DNA of 26,034 nucleotides from Protostelium mycophagum (lineage: Eukaryota; Evosea; Variosea; Protosteliida; Protosteliaceae): NCBI GenBank assembly GCA_002081555.1, contig MZNV01001087.1, positions 1 through 26,034 of the forward strand, read 5' to 3'. Below the pieces are notes generated by a model, which saw nothing but the letters and a program-made list of their open reading frames with translations, was not told the DNA's origin and made no database searches. Position 1 is the first letter of the stretch. Every line of letters starts with the position of its first letter. A program made the translations under genes and the position numbers. Shown here one piece after another: positions 1 through 9,907 of the stretch.

Positions 1-120
1 ACATGGGAACGCTTAATAAATGATGCCAGTGATCACAAAATATTTTGCTCGAATTATATGCTTGAGAAAAAAGATTTCGCATTGTGGCTGGGTCGTTCGA
101 TCATTTGAGATGAATCTTAC

Positions 121-290
121 CTTCACAAATGAAGCAATTGTGGTATAGAGGTTGTGGATTATGGGTGACTTGAAGAAGTTCTCCGGCTCATTGAATCTGG
201 CACTCTCGAGATTGTTGGGCGGGTCCCGAGTGTGTGGAAAAAGTCCGGAAACATTGGATGATGGGATCCATATCATACGGCAAGGTTCAT
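121..290 (-). CDS. Possible internal exon of an unidentified gene running off the left edge
   Basis: On the minus strand an open frame rich in Asn, Pro and Phe (it includes NNLESARFNEPENFFKSP and HNLYTTIASFVK) ends at a good splice donor, AAG|GTAAGATTC, at 120/121. The upstream boundary near 290 is a guess and no downstream exon can be placed in the 120 bases left. I do not recognise the protein. The exon sits beside the nested repeats that follow and could itself be a piece of a duplicated gene. It may also be a chance open frame. Confidence 0.25.
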
Positions 291-296
291 CGTGGG

Positions 297-596
297 GAGG
301 GACTGTTAAGAAACATCCGTATCGGTTCTGAGTCTGCAGAGGCTGCGGAGCTCTTAGTATCCAAGGTTGATCGACCGAAATGCATTCCTTGTCACTACAG
401 AGGTAAGTCCAAAGAGGTAGTGGATCGTGAAGAGTGATCGAGCAGGTTGATCGACCGAAATGCATTCCTTGTCACAAGGAACTACAGAGGTAAGTCCAAA
501 GAGGTAGTGGATCGTGAAGAGTGATCGAGCGAGGGACTGTTAAGAAGCATCCGTATCGGTTCTGAGTCTGCAGAGGCTGCGGTGCTCTTAGTATCA
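297..596 (+). repeat. Repeat module P, two copies (297-362 and 531-596)
   Basis: A module of about 66 bp starts GAGGGACTGTTAAGAA and ends GCTCTTAGTATC. It occurs at 297-362 and 531-596 with only a few differences, and a fragment of its end (GGGGCTCTTAGTATCAAAGG) recurs near 914-931. Both full copies are followed directly by module S, so P and S were duplicated together at least once. On the plus strand P reads as open frame (GLLRNIRIGSESAEAAELL) continuous with S, which suggests duplicated coding exon. Confidence 0.8.
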
Positions 597-1131
597 AAGG
601 TTGATCGATCGAAATGCATTCCTTGTCACTACAGAGGTAAGTCGAAAGAGGTGGTGGATCGTGAAGAGTGATCGAGCTCTTGAGAATGAACTGAATCATT
701 TCGGGGATCAAGAACCTGATAGATGAGGAAAATCATAAGGTCGAAAGTTCTGGTTTTTCATGAATATAGATTCTTCTATAGATCTCATGCACTTGAGCGC
801 GGCTCTATATGAACCAACCGATACGTGAAATATGGGAGAAACCAATGCAATAAAGCATACCTTGAGGAGCAATGGATAGAAAGGAATGAAGAAGAGAGCC
901 CATGTCTTAGACGGGGCTCTTAGTATCAAAGGTTGATCGACCGAAATGCATTCCTTGTCACAAGGAACTACAGAGGTAAGTCCAAAGAGGTAGTGGATCG
1001 TGAAGAGTGATCGAGCTCTTGAGAATGAACCGAATCATTTCGGGGACCAAGGTTGATCGACCGAAATGCATTCCTTGTCACTACAGAGGTAAGTCCAAAG
1101 AGGTAGTGGATCGTGAAGAGTGATCGAGCTC
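363..1131 (+). repeat. Repeat module S, five copies
   Basis: A module of about 80-90 bp begins GGTTGATCGACCGAAATG and ends GATCGTGAAGAGTGATCGAG. Approximate positions are 363-441, 444-530, 597-679, 926-1015 and 1047-1131. Copies 2 and 4 share a small insertion (CAAGGAA) before CTACAGAG, so they descend from one another. Every copy keeps CTACAGAG|GTAAGT, a consensus 5' splice site, after a possible coding frame (KVDRPKCIPCHYR). The array therefore looks like a duplicated exon-intron junction. The gene of origin is not identified. Confidence 0.85.
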
Positions 1132-1670
1132 TTGAGAATGAACCGAATCATTTCGGGGATCAAGATCCTGATAGATGATGAAAATCATAAGGTCGAAAGT
1201 TCTGGCTCTTCATGAATATAGATTCTTCTATAGATCTCATGCACTTTAGTGCGGCTTCAAATGAGCCAACCGCTACGTGAAATATGGGAGAGAAACTTAT
1301 GCAATAAAACATACCTTGAGGAGCAATGGATAGAAAGGAATGAAGAAGAGAGCCCATGTCTTAGAGCGTGGTTGCGCTGTGGAGGAAGTGGTGAAGTGAT
1401 CGAGCTCTTGAGAAGGGACCGGTTCATTTCGGGGATCAAGATCTTGATAGGAGATGAAAATCAAAAGGTTCGAATGTTCTGGTTCTTCATGTATAAAGAT
1501 TCATCGGATTCATCTATAGATCTCATGCACTTGAGCGGAGCTCTATATGAACCAACCGATACATGAAACATGGGAGAAAAACTTGTCCAATAAAACATAC
1601 CTTGAAAAGCAAGATGTATAGAAAGGAATGAAGAAGGGAGAGCCCGTGTCTTGAGTGTGGTTGCGCTGTG
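670..1670 (+). repeat. Repeat module U, three copies of about 245-275 bp
   Basis: The module starts GATCGAGCTCTTGAGAA and runs through TCATTTCGGGGATCAAGA, a segment TATAGATCTCATGCACTT, and a tail GGAATGAAGAAG...CCCATGTCTT. Copies lie at about 670-911, 1122-1381 and 1396-1670. The last two are in near-direct tandem with a period of about 274 bp. Copy 3 is the most diverged and has a longest plus-strand open frame of roughly 100 codons. There are no terminal inverted repeats, no reverse transcriptase or transposase frame and no target-site duplication, so I call it segmental tandem duplication. Confidence 0.8.
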
Positions 1671-2103
1671 ATTGTGCAGTTGCGGTTGGCGAGGTTATGC
1701 GGTTGCGGTTGGTGGCGGTTGAAAAAAAAAAATTCAAACCGCAATTTTCCCGCCTTTTTTTCTTGGACCAGAACTTGTCTTTTTTTATGACTGTCAGACC
1801 TTCATTCAGTTGTCCATATCTCAGAATCGGCCCAAATTTGGATTCAAACTGTAAGATATTCTAAAACCAAGTGGACTGAAGATGATGACCAGAAAGTTGT
1901 TGAAGAGAACCACTCCAAGTGCTTTTATTTTGGACCATCATGGATCCAATCGCTTTCAGAATGAAGAAATCAAAATGATCTTTTTAGTGAGTTGGATGTA
2001 AACACAAAAGAATCGTAAGAGTGGAGAAGGTGTCTCCATTATACTCTCATGGTCACAAGTTTTGAACACTTTATATGATCTAGACACAATAATATTTCAT
2101 TTT
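1671..2103. other. Gene-free stretch downstream of the kinase gene
   Basis: It opens with a degenerate GCGGTTG-rich run (about 1675-1722) followed by an A-tract, then AT-rich sequence without a convincing exon on either strand. It probably holds the 3' untranslated region of the kinase gene transcribed from the right. The GCGGTTG run is too short and irregular to be telomeric. Confidence 0.5.
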
Positions 2104-5100
2104 TCACTCTTTAGGCGGTTCGATGAGGCTCTTCCAATGTGTCATATTTCCCTTGTATTGTTCCTCCAATCGATCCAATCTATATGACGTCATCACACGT
2201 CATAACCTTCTACAACATTGTAGAAATACTCACGTGGCGATGATCTCTGCGCAGTCTGGCCTTGTCTCTGTATCGGGTGCCCAGCATCTTCTCATCAGGT
2301 CTGCGAATTCTTCAGGTGTAGATGGGGGGATAGTTGGTCTCAATCCTTTCTTCGCCGTCTGAATGATGATCTGAAATTCCCTTCAGTTTTCGGCGAAATT
2401 TCGAGGTTTCATCATAGTAGGGTAAGATCATCGAAATTTCATCTAGATTTCAGTGAAATTTCACCTGGAAATCGAAGCAGAGGTTGGGATACTCTTGGTA
2501 AGGACGCTGGTACTCCCTCTTAATGCAACGTGTCACGAGCTCCCACAGCACAATGGCGAGTGAGAAGATATCCGCTTTCGTGCTGAAGGCTTCACCGCGG
2601 TACACCTCTGCGAATTTTGAGCGTCTACATCGATGTAGAGAATGAAGAAATGACCTGGTGCGCAGTACGCAAAAGTTCCTCTCATCTTGGCAAGTGTCTC
2701 TTTTTGTGTATCCGTGTTAAATCTGATGACGTCATCATCTCATTCATTTTGGCGCCAAAAATCTCTAGAGTGAAACTTCCGAGAAAATTCACCTGCTGAG
2801 TCCAAAATCTCCGACTTTACACACCAGTTGAGAGTTGACCTGCAAAACTCAGCAAGAGATTTACAAAAACCTCACCATAATGTTCAGTGACTTGAAGTCT
2901 CTGTGTAAAATCTGCGGCTTGTTTGTATGCAGACAGTCGATTCCCTGCACGTGTCATTTTGGCGGGAAAATCGTTTTATTTTTAGTGCGCAGGTTTCAAA
3001 TCGACGCGACTCCGGATTTTGGCGGGAAACTCACCTTTGCCATCTGCTTTGACATGTTGAGTACTCTTCCCCAGTCAAAATCTATTTTTGGATCGTTCAT
3101 GACGTGGTACAAACTTCCAAGCTCGCACAGCTCCATCACCATGCACAACTTTGGCTCCAGCACTGCTCCAAAGAAGTAGACGACGTATGAAGATTTGATG
3201 GTACTGTGGGGTATGTCAGATGTGTCAACGTCATGTCAGTGTCATGTCAAAAGTGTACCTCATGATCTGAAATTCTTTCTTGAATTCATCTAATTCCTTC
3301 TGAGATTGTTCCGTCTTAAGCACCTACACACGTCATCATGACGTCATATTTATCCTTCACGATATCACAAGATTCTTTCATGACGTTACAAGATAAGATG
3401 ATGACGTCATACCTTGATAGCGACCTCTTTATCTCTGAAGAGACCCTTGTACACAGTTCCGGAAGCACCACTTCCCAATTTCACGGTGAACTCACAGTCT
3501 GAATTTCCAAGGATCCAACTTCCTTTGTTGATGTATTTCAAATTCTCCAACTGCTGCTCGATCTCAAGTGCAGAGGGCTGTCATGACGTCATCATCCATA
3601 TTCACAAAATTTCGAGGAAAATTCGACGGATTTTTATAATTTACTTCTTTTTGTGGACGGCAGAGCCGCACAAAACTTGGCAAAAATTACAGCGAACCGA
3701 TTTTCAGGAATTGCTCGAAAATTCCCAGATTATTCTCTGAAATTTCTTTGAAATTCAGACCTGTGCACTTTTCCCGGTTTCTTCTTCTATGGATACACCG
3801 GTACCAACGGTGAGTATCGTCTCTGTCTCGGGACTTGCAGGCACCACCTTTCTTGGCATTTCTGCGGCGAGATGCTTCGCGGCTTTCAGAAGTCTCAATC
3901 TGCGAATTGTCATTGGGTGTTGGTGTCGTTTTTGTTGGTGAAAATTTTAAAACTCATTTTAAATAAAAATTGAAATAAAATTACTGTTGGGAAAATGTCA
4001 ATTTGCGAAATTTTATGGCAGAAAATTATAAATAAAAAATGACCTGTGTCCAGTTGTAGTGATGTTCATCTTGTTGAGGATATCTTCGTTTAGGTCCGGA
4101 ATGAAATCTTTGTACAAGTCCTCCTTGATGAACTGGGTGTAATACTTTTCCATGTTGAGCGAGGGCTCTGCAAGCCAGTTGTAGAGATCCACGGCTCGTT
4201 GTAGAAGATGGACCATTTTTTCGTGATTGGCTTCCATGGCCAAATCGAGGGGGGTGGACTGTTACGATGTCATCAATTTGTGGTGATGATCTCATGAGGT
4301 ATCATGAGATCACATTCTTCATGATGGAGATGTCTCGGAATTTTTGACGAAAGTGTTATAAAAATGATGACGTAATACTGATTTTCATGGAAATTTACCT
4401 TTGTGGTCTCTCCAGCGATGTGTATGTCAGAACCTCCCTTCAACAAGATAGTCACAAGATCTTCTCTTCCCAACCTCACCATGTCAATCTACAACGACCG
4501 AAATTTTCAGGACATCTCACCTCACGGCGTAATGGAGCGGTATTTCTCCACGATCATTGGTGATGTTTGGATTCGCGCCGGCCTTGATTAAAAGTCCGGT
4601 CATGAGTACTCTTACTTGGTTGTTAAAAATAGCCTTATGTAGTGGTGTCTCCCCATTGGCCCCCTTTGCATTCACGTCGGCACCTTGATGACGTCATGGA
4701 AGTTTCAAAAGAATGAGAAGATACTCACCTCTTTCGACGAAAAGTTCGAAAGGGTCGGTACAATTTGGTGACAAAAACTTGGCACAAAAGTAGTGGAGGG
4801 GTACGTTGTTGTCGTTATTCCTCGCGTTAACGTCCACGCCTTTGTGACGTCATCAAATGAGTTTTATTTTTTCAGAATTTTGTCTTTGTTTCAGGACTTA
4901 ATCCAAAGTGTAATCTGAGGCAGATGTCTTTATGATAAACCAACAGAAACTCAACAGTTAGATGCCGCTGTTAATGACGCCCCGCTGGGCGAAATCTTGA
5001 TTCTTGAAGCAGAAATTCACCTTTCTGCTGCAGAAGCAAAGACAGGACCTCGTCATCATTTTCTGAGAAAACACAGCAGGCAGCGTGAAGAGGTGTGTAT

Positions 5101-6015
5101 CCATATTTGTCTTTCATGTTGATGTCGATCTTGGGATCCTTGCAAATATTTCTGACCTACGGATGATCAGTTTCCTGTGAAAACTTTGTAGCCAAAAGGG
5201 TCCACCTCTGTTAAATTGGAAATTTTGATGTAGTTGAAAAGAGGATGTTCTAAATCGGTGGGTAATGATGCCCTCGGCATACTGGCTAACATTTGATTCT
5301 TTTCGCTCGATTGTTTCATGTTGGAGACGGAATCCTCCTTATTGTATTGCAAGGTGACGTGTATATCGCCACTCACTTCATCCTTCTCTTTGATCGGTGT
5401 GAGCTGTAACCATTTGTGTTGTTCAGAGTTGGGCTCAACCTGTGTTGTGTGAGACAATGGAGTTGAAGATGAGATTATTTTTACCTCTTTTAATGGGTAC
5501 TTGGCACGACCCATTCTCTTATGTGAAGCGAGGAAATTACCACTGGAATTAAAAATCTCGAAGAGGACATCTCCAAGATGATGATCTACCGAACTAAAGG
5601 GAAACGGTGAGACTACTTCATTTGTTTCCAAACATGAAAAGTAATTCAAACGAGATGTGGAAGCGATGTCACATGGAGGGCGTGAAATAAGGAGGTTATT
5701 TTATAATCAAGAATAGGCAACAGAAAAGAAGAATACAAAGAATTTCTACTTACAAGACGAATGATTCAGTGTCTGACCAGTCAGGAAAGAGTGTCTTCTT
5801 CCTTGGCTTTGTCTTTTTCGTCGCATTACCGTAGGAAACAATACAGTATGGATCCGAACTGCCATTCTTATCACAGGCGATCAGATTCCGGCCTTCCTTA
5901 ACTAATTGATTCAGAATTTTATGGTTCGAGAGACGTGGTCGTCATATGTCCCAAAGATATGAAGATCGCCGAATCTTTTGAAACACTAACCCTTGACGGT
6001 AAGAGTCCCGCTCAT
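2104..6015 (-). CDS. C2-ankyrin-SAM-TKL-like protein kinase, 779 aa, 18 exons
   Basis: Exons in order: 5991-6015, 5754-5901, 5206-5593, 5021-5156, 4729-4839, 4521-4683, 4399-4474, 4044-4258, 3761-3899, 3413-3577, 3259-3323, 3035-3203, 2876-2944, 2793-2839, 2655-2722, 2465-2607, 2234-2370, 2104-2179 (2,340 nt). Residues 1-130 form a C2 domain (EGRNLIACDKNGSSDPYC; later FVFSVDHHLGDVLFEIF), probably membrane or Ca2+ binding. About 190-385 are ankyrin repeats (YGYTPLHAA, NGETPLHKA, GEIPLHYAVRLGREDLVTIL). About 375-440 is SAM-like (DILNKMNI, TGHRLRLLKAAKHL). About 490-760 is a complete kinase: Gly-loop GSGASGTVYKG, VAIK lysine, HRDFKSLN, DFGLSR, APE, a DIFSLAIVLWELVTRC helix, and RPDCAEI near the end. 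All catalytic residues are present, so it should be active. The closest type I know is the Dictyostelium ankyrin kinase group. The exon boundary at 4474/4521 is the least certain. Confidence 0.9.
2208..2225. repeat. Near-palindrome TTCTACAACATTGTAGAA inside a kinase intron
   Basis: It lies in the last intron of the kinase gene (2180-2233). The arms TTCTACAA/TTGTAGAA are fully complementary. It belongs to the TCTACAACG palindrome family found through the window. Confidence 0.7.
2624..2639. repeat. Perfect 16-bp palindrome TCTACATCGATGTAGA in an intron
   Basis: It fills the middle of the 47-nt intron at 2608-2654, between the exons carrying APE and the following kinase helix. It is the cleanest member of the TCTACAACG family. 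Confidence 0.8.
2724..2737. repeat. Perfect 14-bp palindrome TGATGACGTCATCA in an intron
   Basis: It lies at the acceptor end of the intron 2723-2792; the splice acceptor CATCAG is part of it. The same word or its TGACGTCA core recurs in about a dozen other introns in the window. Confidence 0.8.
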
Positions 6016-6182
6016 TTCACGAATAGAGGGTCCTCTATTTGTTTTTGACCGCGTGTGATCCCGCCGCGATGTGGCCCGACCTTGTTTTGTTAGGATGGTA
6101 CAATATTGAGATATCTCAATGACACGACTTTTATATTTTTTCGGGTCATTTCAAAGTTATGACATCTATAGACATAAGATAT
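6016..6182. other. Short spacer between CFAP20 stop and kinase start
   Basis: This 167-bp gap must contain both the CFAP20 3' end and the promoter of the kinase gene, since both are transcribed leftward. It holds a perfect 16-bp palindrome (annotated separately) and a smaller GAGGGTCCTC-type near-palindrome next to the kinase start. Confidence 0.6.
6105..6120. promoter_or_regulatory. Perfect palindrome ATTGAGATATCTCAAT, possible factor site
   Basis: The 16-bp self-complementary word sits about 90 bp upstream of the kinase start codon (6015) and 60 bp past the CFAP20 stop. Its position in a short spacer suits a dimeric factor site or a 3'-end hairpin. Neither is shown; only the palindrome is directly seen. 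Confidence 0.35.
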
Positions 6183-7085
6183 TTATTGTGCGCCTCCAGA
6201 TTCATCGTTAGCCAAGACTTCCTCCTGCTCTGCTGCGTTTGCTTGTTGGCCCGTTTTCTGTTGGACATTAATTTCAAATTGTACAAGTCCGAGGAACAAA
6301 ATGGAATGGTAATCACCTGAGGGATGGGCAAGAAGAGCTTGAATTCAGGTCTGAGTTCTTCCTCTTTGTACAGACGGTCAGAAAAGTATATTCTTCGAAT
6401 ACGGCAGTTGGCATGGATGGTGACCCGTAGTGTCTCTATGTAGTTCGTGCCGTACGCTCTTCTTGTGAAGTCTGACAGATTGAATTGGATCTGATTCCAA
6501 CCTGTGATCTTAATGAGATAGGAGAAGACGAGATGAAAATTGAAGCTCACCTTCGTCCAATCTCATAGGCATCGTGCAGATGAAAGGCTTTACACGAGTT
6601 TGAGACTGTGCTGATCAGAAAAGGCTCTGATGAAAAATTCATCGATGGAGCTCACCTGATAGTTAGAGGCGCGGAATCTCCTGCGAATGTTCTTGTCGTC
6701 GAGGACTTGCACTTCGAATGTGAAGTATTTTTTCAACTTGATCGGTTCAGAACTCGTATAGCACTATGACGAATTGAAACATCGATTAAGCTACGTACGT
6801 TTTTAATGATCATAACTAAAAAAGGTAATTTGATGGCTAGAGTCTGCTCTGGGTTGGCAGGGCAGGTGATGAAGCTGGTGCTCACATTGGTTCCAACAAT
6901 CTCCAACACAGATGATTGGATGTCTTGATCCGTAATCCTCTTGATGTGGCCATTTCGAACTTGGCTGTCCCAATCTTCGAGAGGTTTACTCCTACATTTC
7001 TATGAGTGACGAAGTCTTGACTTAGGACTGACCCAATACTGAAGAGGATAGATAAGAAACCGCTCTGAAAGGTATTTTTGAACAT
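6183..7085 (-). CDS. CFAP20: CFAP20 (Bug22), cilia- and flagella-associated protein 20, 213 aa
   Basis: Exons 7033-7085, 6799-6991, 6656-6736, 6551-6605, 6317-6501, 6183-6257 (642 nt). The start [14 protein letters not shown] is the invariant family N-terminus. Further blocks match from memory of the family: [72 protein letters not shown] and RIYFSDRLY. Human CFAP20 is 193 aa; this copy is longer because of an acidic Gln/Glu-rich tail ([12 protein letters not shown]) in the last exon. The protein is a doublet-microtubule inner-junction component of cilia and is also linked to splicing and centrosomes in some organisms. Every conserved block is intact. It is head-to-head with the EF-hand gene, 564 bp apart. 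Confidence 0.95.
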
Positions 7086-7649
7086 GATGGGCGACGTCTG
7101 TCGTGAAAACTGCGGTCAGCCGAAATCGCATTTTCGTGTTATTTTTAGACTTTTCTGTTGTAGACGAACGCAGTATCACCAGGTCTCAAAAGTTGATTTT
7201 GATTCCCCTCTCACACTCCCTTTTGGTTTCTATGTCTGCATCACCCAAAGAGGATGGTTTTGATTTCAAGTCTTTTGCCGCATAAGTACTGAAATGAGTT
7301 CCGAGGAGATCTGTTGAAAACAATAAATTTAGCTATTTGTTATTTCGGTGTACAAGCCATGCCTATTTTTCTTGCTGACCAGTATGGTGCTGCACAGAAG
7401 AATCGCAAAGCTTTGGGTGCTCAGAAATCACAAAGGGGAACGAAAATGTTTTTACGTTGTATAGAAACGAATGAAGACAATAAAGAAGCGAATTCAAATG
7501 TATATCAAGTGATTTGTCAGACACACAGGCGCACTGAATATTTGTAAACAGTTCCTGGAATGTGAGTTTTAAGCTAAGTCCTTAGGACGCTTCTTTGATT
7601 TACGAATTTAGGGACCGTTGAACTTGGTTGTAGACGTCCATTGGTTTCT
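7086..7649. other. Divergent promoter region between CFAP20 and the EF-hand gene
   Basis: A 564-bp gap between two start codons pointing away from each other. It presumably holds both promoters and 5' untranslated exons. A 77-codon plus-strand frame at 7314-7547 lacks an ATG at its start and resembles nothing I know. One GTTGTAGA word occurs at about 7628, which may mark the 3' end of an untranslated intron upstream of the EF-hand gene. Confidence 0.5.
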
Positions 7650-8798
7650 ATGGTAATTTCTCGTGAAGAGCTGGAAATAGACGACACATTCAGCATCACG
7701 ACCAACATGCAAGACAGCCGTCTGTTTACTCTTTCGCAGGATCTTTCAGGACGTCCAAAGAGAGCACCTCTTAAAGCTCCATTACCATCATTCTCAAAAT
7801 CAGTCGCAAGAGAGAAGCTACCAGACATCTCATCACCAAAATTGGGATCGAATTCACCTCATCCACCAGAAACGAAAGACGTCAAGGAAGGCAAGGAGAG
7901 CAGAGATCTTGGAGTGGCTACAAAGAAGCAAAAAGCTAGAGATCCTTTTACTTCTATCCCAAAGACGACTTACCGAACACAAAGAGAGCTAGCTGTTCGA
8001 AAAGCGAAACAGCAGCCGAAATTTACTGGTGTATCGAGTGAGTGATACAGAGACGATCAGCAGAATCAATCTCTTACAGCTCTCAGAGGTCCGTCTTCCT
8101 TCATCACTGGCCATGTTCGATAGTGCAGCTTTGATGATGCTGAGAGACTATTTTGTACAGATGGACGGCGATGGTGATGGAACAGTTTCGAGGAAAGAGT
8201 TCAGAATCAACTACCAAGAAAGAAAACAAAAGAACAAGAACAACAAAAATGGCACAGGCGAGGCGCCATTACTGACAGACAGTTTTTTCGACATTGTGGA
8301 TGAAAATCAGAGTGAATCGATCAGTTTCAAAGAGTTGGTCAAGGCAATGATTCCAAATGTGTCTAGAGAAGATCTCAACAATATTTATAATTGGGTTAGT
8401 CTTTGCTTGTTGCAGATGAGACAAACTGAAATGTCCAGGCTTTCCCGGCAAAACCAAAAATTGAACCTGTGTACACGATCTCAGACGCTGGACGCGAAGA
8501 ATTAACTGCTATATTTAGGCTTTATGACACAGGTCACCAAATATTTTTCTTCATCAACATGTTCATTTTGCTGACACTTCCACAGATGATTCAGGGGCGA
8601 TCACGGTGGAAGAATTTAGAATGGCAACTAACGGACTCGGATTCACTCCCGATGAGTCGCAGAGCATGTTCTCTGGCATTGACCAAAATAATGACGGGAT
8701 GGTGAGCAAAAAACAAATACTCTTTTCTGAATGATCAGGTTTCACTGGAGGAATTTATAGAGGGTCTAAAAGAGATGTATTTGCAGCCTGTACGATAA
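7650..8798 (+). CDS. Four-EF-hand calcium-binding protein, 321 aa
   Basis: Exons 7650-8037, 8087-8394, 8439-8532, 8586-8701, 8739-8798 (966 nt). The N-terminal third is Ser/Pro/Lys-rich and probably unstructured. Then come four canonical loops: DGDGDGTVSRKE, DENQSESISFKE, DTDDSGAITVEE and DQNNDGMVSLEE. All have acidic position 1 and Glu at 12, so all should bind Ca2+. Spacing gives two EF-hand pairs separated by a linker (about residues 125-320). The start chosen is the first ATG in frame; the first donor (GTGAGT at 8038) was picked over two weaker neighbours. The layout fits the calmodulin/centrin/calcineurin-B superfamily, but the long disordered N-terminus prevents a narrower name. Partners are unknown. 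Confidence 0.85.
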
Positions 8799-9278
8799 TA
8801 TGACGTGAATGATCTTGATTGTGACAAAGAGCAGCTCGCCGTGAGGCGAAAATTTGTACAAGTTATTCAAATAAAAGAGTTGTTTTGCGTCTTCATCATG
8901 AAAAGAGTGGATAACTTGTCACAAGTGGTCGCGTGGACACATCTTCTCAAATGAATTGATATATCTGGAGGCCAAGTCTTTCCGTCCTCTTGTCAGTGTC
9001 GTGACGTGATCAGGTGATAAACGGGTGAAGTCACGCCATGTTAACGAGGAATGTTCCCTCAGATGTGTGCGTGACTTCCGCTGACGCGATCAAAGAAAGC
9101 GGGCAACATGTAATATTCTATCAATTCGCATATTTCAGAGCTATTCCCGGAAAATTCCTTCAGTTAAATCTCCGAATTCGTCCGAGATCGGCGAAACGCT
9201 TTCGGTTCGTGGTTGTTCATTTTATTAGAAAAAGAAACCGGAGAGCCACGACTCTCACAATCACACATTCAAGAAGAG
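8799..9278. other. Spacer between EF-hand and zinc-finger genes
   Basis: A 480-bp stretch with the 3' region of the EF-hand gene and the promoter of the next gene. A plus-strand frame at 9038-9304 (88 codons) overlaps the next gene out of frame, is Arg-rich and looks like chance. Confidence 0.5.
8870..8875 (+). promoter_or_regulatory. AATAAA polyadenylation signal after the EF-hand gene
   Basis: A canonical AATAAA hexamer 72 bp past the EF-hand stop codon, in an AT-rich context and on the right strand. Confidence 0.5.
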
Positions 9279-9890
9279 ATGACCATCACCGCAACGAGAT
9301 TTAGAGCTTGGAACGAGGATCTGGATATGCCAGAAGCTAAGAAGCAGAAGAAGATAGATCACTCGGATCACTTTGATCATAGCCATCATACAACGGCCGA
9401 GAACGAAGATCTATTGAACATAGAGGAGATCTCACCAGAGGATCTCATGTTAGGCGCCTATATGCTGGCTCACATGTCTACCTTCTGCGAGAACTGTGGT
9501 ACAACAGAGACACCACAATGGCGAAAGGGATGGTTTTCAGATCTCTTCCAGCGCCCTGTACACCTTTGTAATGCCTGCGGGATCAAGTATCACAAGTCCC
9601 AGCACTGTCCATACTGCCACTTTGTCTACGGAAAAGAACAAGAGAAGCTGCCAGAAGAAGAGAAAGAGAAGTGGCTGACCTGCAATTCCTGCGGTCGTTG
9701 GTGCCACGTCGAGTGCGAGGCAAAGTGTGGCACATGGGACCTCGCACAGAAGCCAGAATCATACCAGTGTATAGGCTGTAGGAAGCCTTCTGGTGAGAAG
9801 CCACAACCGACTTTAGAGATGGAGTTTGGCAAGCTTTTCAGGAGGGAATTGGTCGACCAGAGATGGTCCGCTGTTGCCCCAGTGGCTTGA
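9279..9890 (+). CDS. GATA-type zinc finger plus PHD-like finger protein, 203 aa, intronless
   Basis: The start is the first ATG in frame (MTITATRFRAW); the frame is open a little upstream but without ATG. Residues 20-40 are Lys- then His-rich (KKQKK, HSDHFDHSHH). A GATA-like finger has C70-x2-C73 and C97-x2-C100 (CENCG, TPQWRKG, LCNACG). Its inter-pair loop of 23 residues is longer than the 17-20 usual for GATA factors. Directly after comes a Cys4-His-Cys3 pattern: C110/C113, C135/C138, H143/C146, C164/C167, the spacing of a PHD finger (WCHVEC, QCIGC). GATA fingers bind DNA and PHD fingers often read histone tails, so a nuclear regulator is likely. It is unusual among the window's proteins in lacking introns. 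Confidence 0.8.
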   Translation: MTITATRFRAWNEDLDMPEAKKQKKIDHSDHFDHSHHTTAENEDLLNIEEISPEDLMLGAYMLAHMSTFCENCGTTETPQWRKGWFSDLFQRPVHLCNACGIKYHKSQHCPYCHFVYGKEQEKLPEEEKEKWLTCNSCGRWCHVECEAKCGTWDLAQKPESYQCIGCRKPSGEKPQPTLEMEFGKLFRRELVDQRWSAVAPVA

Positions 9891-9901
9891 ATATATATGT
9901 G

Positions 9902-9907
9902 AATAAA
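9902..9907 (+). promoter_or_regulatory. AATAAA polyadenylation signal after the zinc-finger gene
   Basis: The AATAAA hexamer begins 12 bp past the stop codon, followed by an A-rich run. The convergent PSMD9-like gene ends 260 bp further right. Confidence 0.5.

Noticed and set aside
297-1670. Left-edge repeats as a transposable element or CRISPR-like array
   Set aside because: The units are coding-like and 66-275 bp long, with no terminal repeats, transposase, reverse transcriptase or target-site duplications. The spacing is irregular and eukaryotic splice sites are present.
1675-1722. GCGGTTG-rich run as a telomere-like repeat
   Set aside because: Too short and irregular in unit length, and it lies between a tandem array and a gene rather than at a chromosome end.
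7314-7547. 77-codon plus-strand frame upstream of the EF-hand gene
   Set aside because: It begins without an ATG, has no family match and no splice link to the EF-hand exons.
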